Positions 43,874 to 52,399 are shown, numbered from the stretch's first letter. The stretch: DNA of 64,000 nucleotides from Pyxidicoccus sp. MSG2 (GCF_026626705.1 NZ_JAPNKC010000001.1:13083001-13147000), one strand, 5' to 3'. Made by a program: numbers and translations. Notes: generated from the sequence alone by a model not told the origin.

Positions 43874-45466
43874 ATGACGACGACTTCTGCCGTTCGTGCG
43901 TCTCAGACCCAGGCGACGCGCGCCACCGCCTCCGCGGCGGCCTCGAACCCGAACGCCATCCTCTCCAAGTACCAGCCCACCGGCGCCTCCTCGGCCACCG
44001 CCCGGCAGGATGGGCTGCAGGGCGGAGTCGCCGCCTCGCGCAAGATGGCGCAGACGGACCTGCCCAAGATCAAGAAGTACGCCGACGAGTTCGCCGCCGC
44101 GGGCAAGAAGTACAACCTGCCCCCCGCGCTGCTGGCGGCCATCGCCTCGCGTGAGTCTCGCGGGGGCTCGGCGCTCGACAGCCGCGGCTTCGGCGACCAC
44201 GGCAACGGCTTCGGCCTGATGCAGGTGGACAAGCGCTTCCACAGCCTGAAGGGCGGGCCGTTCAGCGCGGCGCACATCGACCAGGCCGCCGGCATCCTCA
44301 AGTCCTACCAGAACCAGATCAAGGCCAGACACCCGGACTGGCCGCCCGAGCAGCAATTGCGCGGCGCGGTGGCGGCCTACAACTCGGGTGTCGGCAACGT
44401 CCAGACCATCAAGAACATGGACGTGGGCACCACGGGCAATGACTACTCCAACGACGTGTGGGCGCGCGCCCAGGCCCTGGCCCCGAACTTCGGCGGCAAG
44501 ACCGACGGAGCCTCGGGCCCGTCGCGCCCCAATGAGCCGCGCCCGAGCCCCTCCGCGCCGACCCTGAAGGAGGGCAGCCACGGCGCCCCGGTCACCAAGC
44601 TGCAGAAGCAGTTGGAGAAGCTCGGCTTCGACGTGGGCAAGGTGGATGGCGACTTCGGTCCCAGGACCGAAGCGGCGGTGAAGCGCTTCCAGGCCAAGCA
44701 CCACCTGGAGGCGGACGGCGTCGTCGGTCCCAAGACGCACGCGGCGCTCGACAAGGCGCTGGACCACCTGTCCAAGCCCAAGCCCACCCACTCGGACGGC
44801 TTCGACAACGGCTCCAAGTGGAAGGACGCTCCCGCGCTGGCGGACGTGAAGTCCGGCAAGGCGCACCTGCAGCAGGGAATGGAGGGAGGCTCGGTCAAGC
44901 ACCTCCAGAAGCTGCTGGGCCTGGAGACTGACGGCAAGTTCGGCCCCGCCACCAAGAAGGCCGTGGCGGACTTCCAGCGCGAGCACCACCTGGATGCCGG
45001 TGCGGGCCGGGGCTCGGTGGGTCCGAAGACGCTGGCCGCGATGGAGAAGGCGGCCAGGAGCGACGGCCCGGGCGATGCGACTCCCGCGATGCGCAAGCTC
45101 GCGAAGGCGGGCCACGCGGCCGCGATGAGCATCGGCGGCTACAACAGCCAGGGCCTGTGCGCCACCGGCGTGAGCAAGGCCATCCAGAATGCCTTCGGCT
45201 TCAAGGTCTGGGGCAATGGCAACCAGATCGACAACAACCTGCCGCGCGACAAGTTCAAGCAGGTCCACATGTCGCTGGCCGAGGCGCTGAAGACTCCGGG
45301 CCTCGTCCTCACCTGGGAGAAGACCTCCACGACGGCGGGCCAGAAGTACGGCCACACCGCCATCACCACCGGCGACGGCCACTCGTCCGTGAGCGACTTC
45401 ATCGAGCGCAACACGCTGAACGCCAGTGGCCGCACCGGGCTGAAGATCTTCCGGCCGACGATCTGA
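43874..45466 (+). CDS. Goose-type lysozyme / peptidoglycan-binding / CHAP-like chimera
   Basis: 530 residues from the ATG at 43874, with GGAAGGAA upstream. Residues 1-50 are a Thr/Ser/Ala-rich, non-signal leader. About 60-210 is a goose-type lysozyme domain: catalytic Glu94 in SRESRGG, then GDHGNGFGLMQVDKRFH with Asp108 and Asp119 where goose lysozyme has its two Asp residues, and AVAAYNSG. About 233-305 and 335-395 are two peptidoglycan-binding domains (GDFGPRTEAAVKRFQ; GKFGPATKKAVADFQ). The C-terminal part (about 415-530) has YNSQGLCATGVSKAI and KYGHTAITTGDGHSS, a Cys then His pair as in CHAP/NlpC amidases. It should cut both glycan and peptide. With no Sec or Tat signal it must leave by another route or act after lysis, for example in predation. 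Confidence 0.88.
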   Translation: MTTTSAVRASQTQATRATASAAASNPNAILSKYQPTGASSATARQDGLQGGVAASRKMAQTDLPKIKKYADEFAAAGKKYNLPPALLAAIASRESRGGSALDSRGFGDHGNGFGLMQVDKRFHSLKGGPFSAAHIDQAAGILKSYQNQIKARHPDWPPEQQLRGAVAAYNSGVGNVQTIKNMDVGTTGNDYSNDVWARAQALAPNFGGKTDGASGPSRPNEPRPSPSAPTLKEGSHGAPVTKLQKQLEKLGFDVGKVDGDFGPRTEAAVKRFQAKHHLEADGVVGPKTHAALDKALDHLSKPKPTHSDGFDNGSKWKDAPALADVKSGKAHLQQGMEGGSVKHLQKLLGLETDGKFGPATKKAVADFQREHHLDAGAGRGSVGPKTLAAMEKAARSDGPGDATPAMRKLAKAGHAAAMSIGGYNSQGLCATGVSKAIQNAFGFKVWGNGNQIDNNLPRDKFKQVHMSLAEALKTPGLVLTWEKTSTTAGQKYGHTAITTGDGHSSVSDFIERNTLNASGRTGLKIFRPTI

Positions 45467-45469
45467 CCG

Positions 45470-46471
45470 TCAGCGGGAGATGGCCTCGCGCCGGGCCGGT
45501 TGCGGCACCGCGGCCGGCTCGGGCACCTGGACGGAGGGGCTCGGCGCGGGAGCCTTGGGAACGAGCAACGGCACGCGGCCCTCGGGATACAGGGCCGTGA
45601 GCCGGTCGCCCCGGAGCTCCAGCGCCGCCAGATGGTGGCCGTACCCGGTGCTCAGGCCGGTGTCGGTGAACACCACCCGCCCCCCGAAGCGCATGCGGAT
45701 GCGTCCGTCCTGGGTCGTCGTGTGCCCCATCACCATCCGCTTCGCGCCCAGCTGGCCCAGCACCTTCGTGAGCCCGGCCTCCCACTGCGCCTCGTCGTCC
45801 AGCGCGTAGCCGCGGAACCACAGCGGTCCGTTCCGGGCCGAGGCCCCTCCAGGAGGCTGGCCCGGTGTCACGTCCTGCAGCACCCAGCGGTTGAGGCCCT
45901 CCAGCGTCGTCTCCGGCAGGTCCGGGGCAATCCCCCCGTGCAGGAAGAGCGTGCCGTTGATGCGCACTACTGCGGCATGCGTGCGCAGCCAGCGGCCATA
46001 GCGACCCTCGGGGCCATATGCAGCCTGGTGTCCCTGCGTTCCCCGGGGCGTGCCCGGCGCATCCGGCGCGGGGCTCTGGTCCGCGAACGAGGCCCGCTCT
46101 CCCGGGGCGACGTAGCGCAGGTCCCCCATCATGTTCATCACCTCGTGGTTGCCCAGCAGGGCGTGGACCCGGCCGCCCGCCTTTTGCGCCTCGACCTCCA
46201 GGCGCATGAGCAACTCGTAGGCCTCGCGCGTCTGCTCACCCCGGTCCGGGATGTCCCCCGTCTGCACCAGGTGCGCCTTGCCACCCGTCCAGTGTCCCTG
46301 CGCGTCGATGAGCCCGGCCAGCTTCAGCACGTCGCGCAGCGCTCCCACGTCACCGTGGACGTCTCCCACGGCGACGATGCGCTCCACTCCCTGGAAGACA
46401 TACGGCTCCGTGCGCGGCGCGGCAGCCATGAGAACGGGACACAGCAGGAGGCAGAGCAAGGCGGGACGCAC
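45470..46471 (-). CDS. Secreted Shewanella-like metallophosphoesterase
   Basis: 333 residues with a signal peptide (ALLCLLLCPVLMAAA). Metallophosphatase motifs in order: GDVHGD (36-41), GDIPDRG, LLGNHEVMN, then VMGHTTT and the final His in TGYGHHL. The spacing and the long insertion after GNHE fit the Shelph/PPP-like bacterial phosphatase group. It would dephosphorylate proteins or small phosphate esters in the periplasm. Tail-to-tail with the lysozyme chimera (three bases between stops) and divergent from the barrel-like gene. Confidence 0.9.
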   Translation of the reverse strand: MRPALLCLLLCPVLMAAAPRTEPYVFQGVERIVAVGDVHGDVGALRDVLKLAGLIDAQGHWTGGKAHLVQTGDIPDRGEQTREAYELLMRLEVEAQKAGGRVHALLGNHEVMNMMGDLRYVAPGERASFADQSPAPDAPGTPRGTQGHQAAYGPEGRYGRWLRTHAAVVRINGTLFLHGGIAPDLPETTLEGLNRWVLQDVTPGQPPGGASARNGPLWFRGYALDDEAQWEAGLTKVLGQLGAKRMVMGHTTTQDGRIRMRFGGRVVFTDTGLSTGYGHHLAALELRGDRLTALYPEGRVPLLVPKAPAPSPSVQVPEPAAVPQPARREAISR

Positions 46472-46638
46472 GGGAGGTTCCTCGGCACGACGGTGACGCT
46501 GACACCGCGGAGCCTAATTCACGTCCCCTCCCCTTCCCACCGCCCGGGCCCAGGTCGGAAATGCAAAAGAAATGGAGCCCCCGCGTCCCCCTGGGAGACG
46601 CAGCAGCCGTGCCTCCTGCTTGAAAGAGGTTTCCACAC

Positions 46639-47712
46639 ATGGCTCCAACCAACGGAGTGGGCCCCCGGACGACGTCGACCCAGGCGAACAACACCTCCAG
46701 TCCGACGCGGGCAGGCCAGGTCCAGGACGCGGTGCAGAAGCCCCCTTCGGATGTCGAAGAGGCGCTGAAGGAGCTCGAGCAGAAGCTGGGCAAGATCTTC
46801 AAGCCGGACGCCGAGGCCCTGGCCAGTGGGAAGCTGCCTCCCCGGCCGGGACGTGAGCTGTCGGCGAAGGACCAGGCGGACGCGGAGCGGGCCGTCTCCG
46901 ACTTCCTCCTCAAGGTGGGGCTGGACAAGGCGGAGAAGTACCTCCTGGGTCCCAATGCCAACTCACCGGGAGCCGCGGCCGTCCTTGGAAAGCTCAAGGA
47001 CCTCGTCGGCAAGGACGGGCTGAAGCTCAAGCTCGGGGACAAGGGGGAGTTCACCCTCAAGGCCGAGCTCGGCAACTGGCTGGTCAAGCCCGCTCCCGCC
47101 GGGAGCGCCGCCGTCAAGTTCCAGCTCACGAAGAACACCACGACCACGGGCTCCGTCAGCTTCAACAAGGATGGCTTCGACAAGGCCTCGGGTGGCGTCG
47201 AGTGGAAGCAAGGGGGCACCAAACTCACGGCGAATGCCAACTTCAACAAGGATGGCTTCGAAAAGGTCTCGGGTGGCTTCGAGCGGACGCAGGGGCGATT
47301 CACCACCACGGCGACCGGCACCCTCAACGCCCAGGGCGGCCTCAAGCTGGAAGAAGGCCTGACGTTCAAGGTCAAGCAGGGGGTTGTCGGCTTCAAGGGC
47401 ACCCAGGACTTCCAGAACAACACCGCGCGCTTCGAAGCCAACGTGAAGCGGGGCAGCACGTTCGAGGCGAGCTCGGGGCTCAACCTGAAGTCGGGCAATC
47501 TCTCCAGCGTGGACGGGAAGTTCACGTGGAAGCTCGACAAGGACCGCCTCACGCTCAAGGGCAACGTGCTCCAGGACTTCCTCAAGAACACGACGAAGGC
47601 CGAGATGACGGTGGACTACAAGCCGAAGGCAGACACCAGCTTCTTCGTGGGCGCCACGGCCGACTCCAAGAACGGCTTCGGGGTGCGCTTCGGAGCCGCC
47701 GTCAGGTTCTGA
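46639..47712 (+). CDS. Beta-barrel-like protein lacking a signal peptide
   Basis: 357 residues from the ATG at 46639, with AAGAGG upstream. Residues 1-35 are Thr/Ser/Asn-rich (MAPTNGVGPRTTSTQANNTS), very like the leader of the lysozyme chimera two genes to the left. A helical segment (36-115) follows, then about 240 residues of short alternating strands with repeats such as SFNKDGFDKASGGVEW and NFNKDGFEKVSGGFER. The last residues, GFGVRFGAAVRF, have the form of an outer-membrane barrel signal ending in Phe. Yet there is no Sec signal. I infer either a cytoplasm-to-outside toxin- or effector-like protein or a barrel that enters membranes of another cell; the function is not known. Confidence 0.6.
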   Translation: MAPTNGVGPRTTSTQANNTSSPTRAGQVQDAVQKPPSDVEEALKELEQKLGKIFKPDAEALASGKLPPRPGRELSAKDQADAERAVSDFLLKVGLDKAEKYLLGPNANSPGAAAVLGKLKDLVGKDGLKLKLGDKGEFTLKAELGNWLVKPAPAGSAAVKFQLTKNTTTTGSVSFNKDGFDKASGGVEWKQGGTKLTANANFNKDGFEKVSGGFERTQGRFTTTATGTLNAQGGLKLEEGLTFKVKQGVVGFKGTQDFQNNTARFEANVKRGSTFEASSGLNLKSGNLSSVDGKFTWKLDKDRLTLKGNVLQDFLKNTTKAEMTVDYKPKADTSFFVGATADSKNGFGVRFGAAVRF

Positions 47713-47717
47713 CCCTC

Positions 47718-47744
47718 GGGGCCCGGCGGTCGAGCCCGGGCCCC
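47718..47744. terminator. GC hairpin between convergent genes
   Basis: GGGGCCCGG (47718-47726) pairs with CCGGGCCCC (47736-47744) over a nine-base loop. It sits between the barrel-like gene and the convergent deoxyhypusine-synthase-like gene and could end both transcripts. Confidence 0.6.
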
Positions 47745-47755
47745 ATCCGCGAGGT

Positions 47756-48778
47756 TCAGCTGTCGAGGACGTAGCTGAAGATGAGCGGCGCGACGATGGA
47801 CGCGTCGCTCTCCACGACGAACTTCGGCGTGTCGATGCCGAGCTTGCCCCAGGTGATCTTCTCGTTGGGCACCGCGCCGGAGTACGAGCCGTAGCTCGTC
47901 GTCGAGTCGCTGATCTGACAGAAGTACGCCCACAGCGGGATGCCCTCGCGCCGGAGGTCCTGGTGCAGCATGGGCACCACGCAGATGGGGAAGTCCCCGG
48001 CGATGCCGCCGCCAATCTGGAAGAAGCCGATGGGCGCGCGCGGGGCGGTCTCCGTGTACCAGGCCGCGAGCGTGGTCATGGACTCGATGCCGCTCCGGAC
48101 GGTGTGGACGTTCTTCACGTCTCCGGCGATGCAGTGTCCCGCGTACATGTTGCCCAGCGTGGAGTCCTCCCAGCCCGGCACCCAGATGGGCAGGTCCTTC
48201 TCGCAGGCCGCGAGCAACCAACTGTGTCGGGGGTCGATCTGGTAGCTGCTGGCCAGCTTGCCGCCACGGAGTACGCGGTAGAGGAACTCATGCGGGAAGT
48301 GCCGGCGCCCGTCCCGGTCCGCCGAGCACCACTCCTCCAGGATGACGGCCTCGATGCGACGCATGGCCTCCATCTCCGGGATGCAGGTATCCGTCACCCG
48401 GTTCATGTGCCGTTCGAGCAGCGCCTGCTCGTCTGTCGGCGTCAGGTCCCGGTAGTGCGGCACTCGCTCGTAGAACGCGTGGGCGACGAGGTTGAAGATG
48501 TCCTCCTCCAGGTTCGCGCCCGTGCAGCAGATGGCGTGGACCTTGTCGCGCCGGATCAACTCCGCCAGGGAGATTCCCAGCTCCGCCGTGCTCATCGCGC
48601 CCGCGAGCGTGACGAGCATCTTTCCACCGCCCTCCACGTGCCGGACGTAGCCGTCGGCCGCGTCGACCAGTGCCGCTGCGTTGAAGTGCTTGAAGTGGGT
48701 CCGGCAGAAGTCCCTGATGTTCAAGTGGTCAGCTCCCGGCGACGAGGGGTCGGCGTGGGGGCTGTCGCCAGGGCGCAC
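47756..48778 (-). CDS. Deoxyhypusine synthase-family protein
   Basis: About 340 residues from a GTG at 48778 (a GTG at 48781 is just as possible; the frame stays open to 48874 but that part is not conserved-looking). Family blocks: MLVTLAGAMSTAELGISLAELIRR, ICCTGANLEEDIFNLVAH, GWEDSTLGNMYAGH, GFFQIGGGIAGDFPICVVPM and ISDSTTSYGSYSGAVPNEKITWGKL, where the active-site Lys of the eukaryotic enzyme would fall in the last block. Bacteria have no eIF5A, so such proteins probably act on polyamines (homospermidine-synthase-like: aminobutyl transfer from spermidine with NAD). Cytoplasmic. Divergent from a small Cys/His-rich gene. Confidence 0.88.
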   Translation of the reverse strand: MRPGDSPHADPSSPGADHLNIRDFCRTHFKHFNAAALVDAADGYVRHVEGGGKMLVTLAGAMSTAELGISLAELIRRDKVHAICCTGANLEEDIFNLVAHAFYERVPHYRDLTPTDEQALLERHMNRVTDTCIPEMEAMRRIEAVILEEWCSADRDGRRHFPHEFLYRVLRGGKLASSYQIDPRHSWLLAACEKDLPIWVPGWEDSTLGNMYAGHCIAGDVKNVHTVRSGIESMTTLAAWYTETAPRAPIGFFQIGGGIAGDFPICVVPMLHQDLRREGIPLWAYFCQISDSTTSYGSYSGAVPNEKITWGKLGIDTPKFVVESDASIVAPLIFSYVLDS

Positions 48779-48987
48779 CACACCGAACGCTCTACGGCCC
48801 GAGGACGGGCCGCCATCGAAGCGCCGGGTGGCTGAAGCGGGAGCCGTTGTAATCAGCCCGGGTGTTCGTCGCAAGTAGAGCCGTCGCGGCTCCCTGCCAC
48901 GAGCGAGCAGCCGCGGGAGGCGAGGGGCTGGCTCGGCCCGGAGCGCGCATGGAGCAATGGATTGCGGCGGCTCCGGTGCCCGCGTAT

Positions 48988-49401
48988 ATGCGCAGCACCA
49001 TGTCGCTGGTCCTTCGCATCTTCACGCTCGCACTCCTGCTCGGCTGGCAGGCTGTGGGCGTCGGGGCGAGCGGTCCTGCGCACCACTGTCAGAAGCAGGT
49101 CGAGAAACGCCGCGCCAGATGCCACTGCCCCCACGGTGAGCTGAAGGCGGAGCAGGCTCCGCACAGCCAGCCGACACTGCGGAGTGACTGCTGCGACGAG
49201 CCGGGCTGGAAGCTGCCCGCGCCTACCTTCGTGGACACCTCCAGCAACTCCTTCCTGGGGGTCCCCCCGCAGGGACTGCCTCCGACATGGATGAGCGTCT
49301 CCCCTCCCCAGGGTGGACGCCTCCCGTCACTCGCGCTCTGGGAGCAGCCTCGTGCCCAGGGCCCACCTGTCTTCCTCCGCATCCGCTCTCTCCTGATCTG
49401 A
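48988..49401 (+). CDS. Small exported Cys/His-rich protein
   Basis: 137 residues from the ATG at 48988 (an ATG at 49000 would also give a signal). Signal (VLRIFTLALLLGWQAVGVGA), then HHCQKQVEKRRARCHCPHG and DCCDEP: six Cys and several His within 55 residues, a likely metal site. The tail is Pro/Gln-rich. Short exported Cys/His-rich proteins of this size often precede copper- or heavy-metal-handling genes, but no transporter is adjacent, so a metal role is only inferred. A 51-residue membrane protein gene follows. Confidence 0.5.
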   Translation: MRSTMSLVLRIFTLALLLGWQAVGVGASGPAHHCQKQVEKRRARCHCPHGELKAEQAPHSQPTLRSDCCDEPGWKLPAPTFVDTSSNSFLGVPPQGLPPTWMSVSPPQGGRLPSLALWEQPRAQGPPVFLRIRSLLI

Positions 49402-49492
49402 GTGCTCCGGCGCGCGCCTGGACCCTCGTGGCCGACGCACGCCCTCTCGAAAGCACTCAGTCGTATTTCCACCGTGTTTCAGGAGGTGTCGG

Positions 49493-49648
49493 ATGAACAT
49501 GTTCTTTGAAGTCATTGTCGGCGTCGTGTTGATCACCCTGCTCATCGTCGTGTTGGGGCCCGCCCTGTGGAGCTCGCGGCTCAGCATCACCGAGAAGCAG
49601 AAGCACTGGGAGCAGCAGGGCAAGAAGCGCCCCGGGGCAGGTGACTGA
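49493..49648 (+). CDS. 51-residue single-span membrane protein
   Basis: Short frame with a full ribosome site (AGGAGG, six bases before the ATG at 49493). One strong membrane helix (residues 3-27, MFFEVIVGVVLITLLIVVLG) and a basic soluble tail (SITEKQKHWEQQGKKRP). Such small proteins often bind and stabilise a larger membrane complex; none is encoded next to it. It lies 91 bases after the Cys/His-rich gene and 45 before the next, so the three may be one unit. Confidence 0.6.
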   Translation: MNMFFEVIVGVVLITLLIVVLGPALWSSRLSITEKQKHWEQQGKKRPGAGD

Positions 49649-49693
49649 GGAGCCTCGACTCACGGCGGTGGCGACCCTGGTAACGTTCGACGC

Positions 49694-50272
49694 ATGACCC
49701 CAGGGAACACGCCGCCCGCGGTGGACTCGGGAGGTGAAGCACCACCACCGCGCCGCAACCGATGGTGCGCCACGACGGCCTGGGCCCTCCGGCTCGGCGC
49801 CGTCGTCGTCGTGACGCTCCTGGCCTACACGAGCTTCATGGCCTACATGCTGAGCTGCCTCGTCTGGCCGCTCCTGCTGGTGTCGTTCGCCACCACGCTG
49901 TACCGACGGACCGCGCGGGCGGCGCTCGACTTCGCGGTGGTCGTGCTGTGCTTCGCGGGACTCCAGGGCGGCTTCGCCTATCGACACCGGCAGGTGGAGC
50001 ACGAGGCGGCGCCCGTGATTGCCGCCGTCGAGGACTTCCAGCGGGCCCACGGGCACTACCCGAAGGAGCTCTCCGAGCTTCCCCCCTCCGTGTGGACGGC
50101 GCTTCCCAATGCCGCTCCGAACGACCTGCGCTGGCAGGGCGCGGGGGGAGCCCCCTGCTGGTACCGGGAACCCGATGAACGGAGGAAGGCCTACGGCATC
50201 ACCTGCGTCACCTTCGTCTTCCTGAAGCACACCTACGACTCGGAGCGACGCCGCTGGTATTCCTGGGACTGA
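49694..50272 (+). CDS. Membrane protein with pseudopilin-like soluble end
   Basis: 192 residues. A Pro/Arg N-terminus, about two or three hydrophobic helices (LRLGAVVVVTLLAYTSFMAYML; CLVWPLLLVSFATTLY; ALDFAVVVLCFAGLQGGFAY) and a C-terminal domain that starts AAPVIAAVEDFQRAHGHYPKELSELPP, similar to the body of type II pseudopilins (A-x-x-x-Y-x-x-x-x-G-x-Y-P-x-x-L-x-x-L), with Cys and Trp near the end. No prepilin cleavage site is seen, so it is not a true pilin. Function unknown. Confidence 0.6.
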   Translation: MTPGNTPPAVDSGGEAPPPRRNRWCATTAWALRLGAVVVVTLLAYTSFMAYMLSCLVWPLLLVSFATTLYRRTARAALDFAVVVLCFAGLQGGFAYRHRQVEHEAAPVIAAVEDFQRAHGHYPKELSELPPSVWTALPNAAPNDLRWQGAGGAPCWYREPDERRKAYGITCVTFVFLKHTYDSERRRWYSWD

Positions 50273-50307
50273 GCGCCTCCCACCCGCGGCACTTCCAAGG
50301 GGAAACC

Positions 50308-51834
50308 ATGTTCCTGTCTCGACACACGCCTTCACGTGCACCGGCCCTGGCGCTGGCTGGACTGTTGTCATTCGCGGGCCTCGCAGGCTGTGGTCCGGAG
50401 AGCACCGGACCAGGCGCCACCGCGAGCGAGCCCGCCGCCACCTCGCGGGCCGCCTCGCTCGTCACCCTCGGCGGAGACACGTCGTGTGCCTGGGGGAGCG
50501 TGGACTGCAATCCGTGTGTCCCCGACGTGCCCGCCCGCTTCAATGCCATCAGGGACCACGGAGAGGTGCTCGGCTTCTCCCCGGGGACCTTCAACTTCAA
50601 CGTCGCCTACCCGGGCAGCAACCATTGGGAGGGCATCCAGCGCCTGCCGCTCGGCTCCGGCCGCTACTTCGTCCTGTCCAAGCGGGATGGCAACGCCGGG
50701 GGCAACGTGGGCCACCTGGTCCACATGGCCACCCGCAACGGCGATGGGCTGCGATTCCGCTCCAACCGGCTGTCCACCAGCATCGCCCAACCCGAGGACA
50801 CTGCTCCGCCCGGGGATGACCGCGCGGTGACGGCGCTGCCGGTGCTCGGCGGCTATACCCACGGCGGCGGCATGCAGGCGGTGGGCAACATCGTCGCCCT
50901 CCCCATGGAAGAGGGCCCCGGTGCCGGGCGCATCGCGCTCTACGACTACAACTCCAGCCTGAACCCGAGCCCCTTCGCCTACGTCGCGGGCAACACCGCG
51001 AACGCGGGGACCGCGTCCCTCTCCAAGCTGTCCAATGGGCGCTACCTGCTGCTGCTCGGGCAGTACGACGCGAAGTCGCTCGAGGTCTTCTTCTCCTCCG
51101 AGAACAACCTCCGCTCCGGCACCAATCAGTGGCTCCGCACGGACCAGTGGTACGACGGGGAGCTGGCCTCCGGCGACTGGGGCCCCTTCCAGAATCTCAA
51201 CCTCGTCACCGACTGCAATGACTCGCAGCTCTACCTGGTGGGAACGCGGCTGGGCGGGCTCCGGTGGGGCGCCGTCAGCGACGACCATGCCCACCTGTAC
51301 CGGGTGAACATCGACGGGCACCTGCGGCTGGAGCACGTCGCGTCGAAGCATCTGTACTGCAGCAACGACGGCTCGCGGCAGTGCAACCTCGACGCGGCCG
51401 GCGGCGTCTTCGTCGACGCGGACCGCAACCTCCTCCTCTACGCCACCGAGCATGCCGATGACGGCCCCGCCGGCTCGGTGAAGATGGTGGAGTTCCGCAA
51501 CACCTGGGCGGATGCCCGGTGCGGCGCCGACATCTCACACGCCTACGTCGACTTCTACGACGACTCCGACTTCAGCGACCGGGGCTTCATCTACGACTAC
51601 GTGGATGGCGGCCTGAAGAACTGGGGCAGCTTCCACAGCATCGACGCCTTCAACGACAAGGCCTCGGCCGTCCGTTGGTGCATCCCGCCCGGCTGGCGCG
51701 TGCGGCTCTACGGCGACTCGAACTACAGCGGCAGCTACAAGGACCTCATCGGCAGTGGCACCCTCCGCGAGGTCAACCTGAACAGCTGGAGCTTCGGCGA
51801 CAAGGTCTCGTCCGCGCGCTGGCTGGCGTTCTGA
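50308..51834 (+). CDS. Lipoprotein with C-terminal beta-gamma-crystallin domain
   Basis: 508 residues from the ATG at 50308, with AAGGGGAAA upstream. Lipoprotein signal (Cys28 in FAGLAGC). Residues about 60-405 look like a beta-propeller or lectin-like domain (GSGRYFVLSKRDGN, GRYLLLLGQYDAKS, DCNDSQLYLVG). The last 100 residues are two Greek-key motifs, YVDFYDDSDFSDRGF and VRLYGDSNYSGSYKDL, each closed by a calcium-type motif (FNDKASAVRW; FGDKVSSARW), the N/D-N/D-x-x-S/T-S pattern of bacterial beta-gamma-crystallins. Myxococcus xanthus spore coat Protein S has this fold, so a calcium-linked surface or spore-coat role is possible. Single gene. Confidence 0.85.
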   Translation: MFLSRHTPSRAPALALAGLLSFAGLAGCGPESTGPGATASEPAATSRAASLVTLGGDTSCAWGSVDCNPCVPDVPARFNAIRDHGEVLGFSPGTFNFNVAYPGSNHWEGIQRLPLGSGRYFVLSKRDGNAGGNVGHLVHMATRNGDGLRFRSNRLSTSIAQPEDTAPPGDDRAVTALPVLGGYTHGGGMQAVGNIVALPMEEGPGAGRIALYDYNSSLNPSPFAYVAGNTANAGTASLSKLSNGRYLLLLGQYDAKSLEVFFSSENNLRSGTNQWLRTDQWYDGELASGDWGPFQNLNLVTDCNDSQLYLVGTRLGGLRWGAVSDDHAHLYRVNIDGHLRLEHVASKHLYCSNDGSRQCNLDAAGGVFVDADRNLLLYATEHADDGPAGSVKMVEFRNTWADARCGADISHAYVDFYDDSDFSDRGFIYDYVDGGLKNWGSFHSIDAFNDKASAVRWCIPPGWRVRLYGDSNYSGSYKDLIGSGTLREVNLNSWSFGDKVSSARWLAF

Positions 51835-51977
51835 GCGGAGCGCCCTCGCGGGAGGACGCGCTCCAGGCGCCGTCGGATATCTCACGGGCGACAGGAGCCA
51901 GGGATGCCGGCTGACAGCGGCTGGCGCCTGGACTATCTCCGCACCTGACTACCGCTGGTTCCGAGCGTGGAGGACGT

Positions 51978-52337
51978 ATGCCCTATGTCGATGGTTTCGT
52001 CGTGCCGGTTCCCATCAAGAACATCGCCGCCTACCGCACCATGTCGCGCAAGGCGGGCAAGCTGTGGCGCGAGCACGGCGCGCTCGCCTACTTCGAGTGC
52101 GTCGGCGACGACGTCAAGCCCGGCAAGCTCACCTCCTTCCCGCAGAGCGTCAAGCTGAAGGCGGGGGAGACCGTGGTGTTCTCCTGGATTGTCTACAAGT
52201 CGCGCGCCGAGCGGAACCGCATCAACAAGAAGGTCATGGCTGATCCCCGCCTCACGAAGATGATGGACCCCAAGGCCATGCCCTTCGACAGCAAGCGGAT
52301 GATCTACGGCGGCTTCAAGGTGTTCGTCGAGCTCTGA
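51978..52337 (+). CDS. DUF1428-family small protein
   Basis: 119 residues from the ATG at 51978, with GGAGG five bases upstream. The whole protein fits the DUF1428 pattern: MPYVDGFVVPVP start, NIAAYRTMSRKAGKLWREHGA, YFECVGDDV, FPQSVKLKAGETVVFSWIVY, KVMADPRLTKMM and the final KRMIYGGFKVFVEL. It is a dimeric alpha/beta ferredoxin-like fold. Family members have no assigned reaction; cytoplasmic. A strong hairpin follows the gene. Confidence 0.92.
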   Translation: MPYVDGFVVPVPIKNIAAYRTMSRKAGKLWREHGALAYFECVGDDVKPGKLTSFPQSVKLKAGETVVFSWIVYKSRAERNRINKKVMADPRLTKMMDPKAMPFDSKRMIYGGFKVFVEL

Positions 52338-52370
52338 CGCCTGGTGATTCTCCACCCTGTCGTCTCCACC

Positions 52371-52399
52371 CTGGCGCATCCCATGCGGGGATGCGCCAG
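52371..52399. terminator. Strong 12-bp hairpin after DUF1428 gene
   Basis: CTGGCGCATCCC (52371-52382) pairs perfectly with GGGATGCGCCAG (52388-52399) across a five-base loop, 34 bases after the DUF1428 stop. It is one of the longest perfect hairpins noticed in the window and should end that transcript; no T-run follows. Confidence 0.65.
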
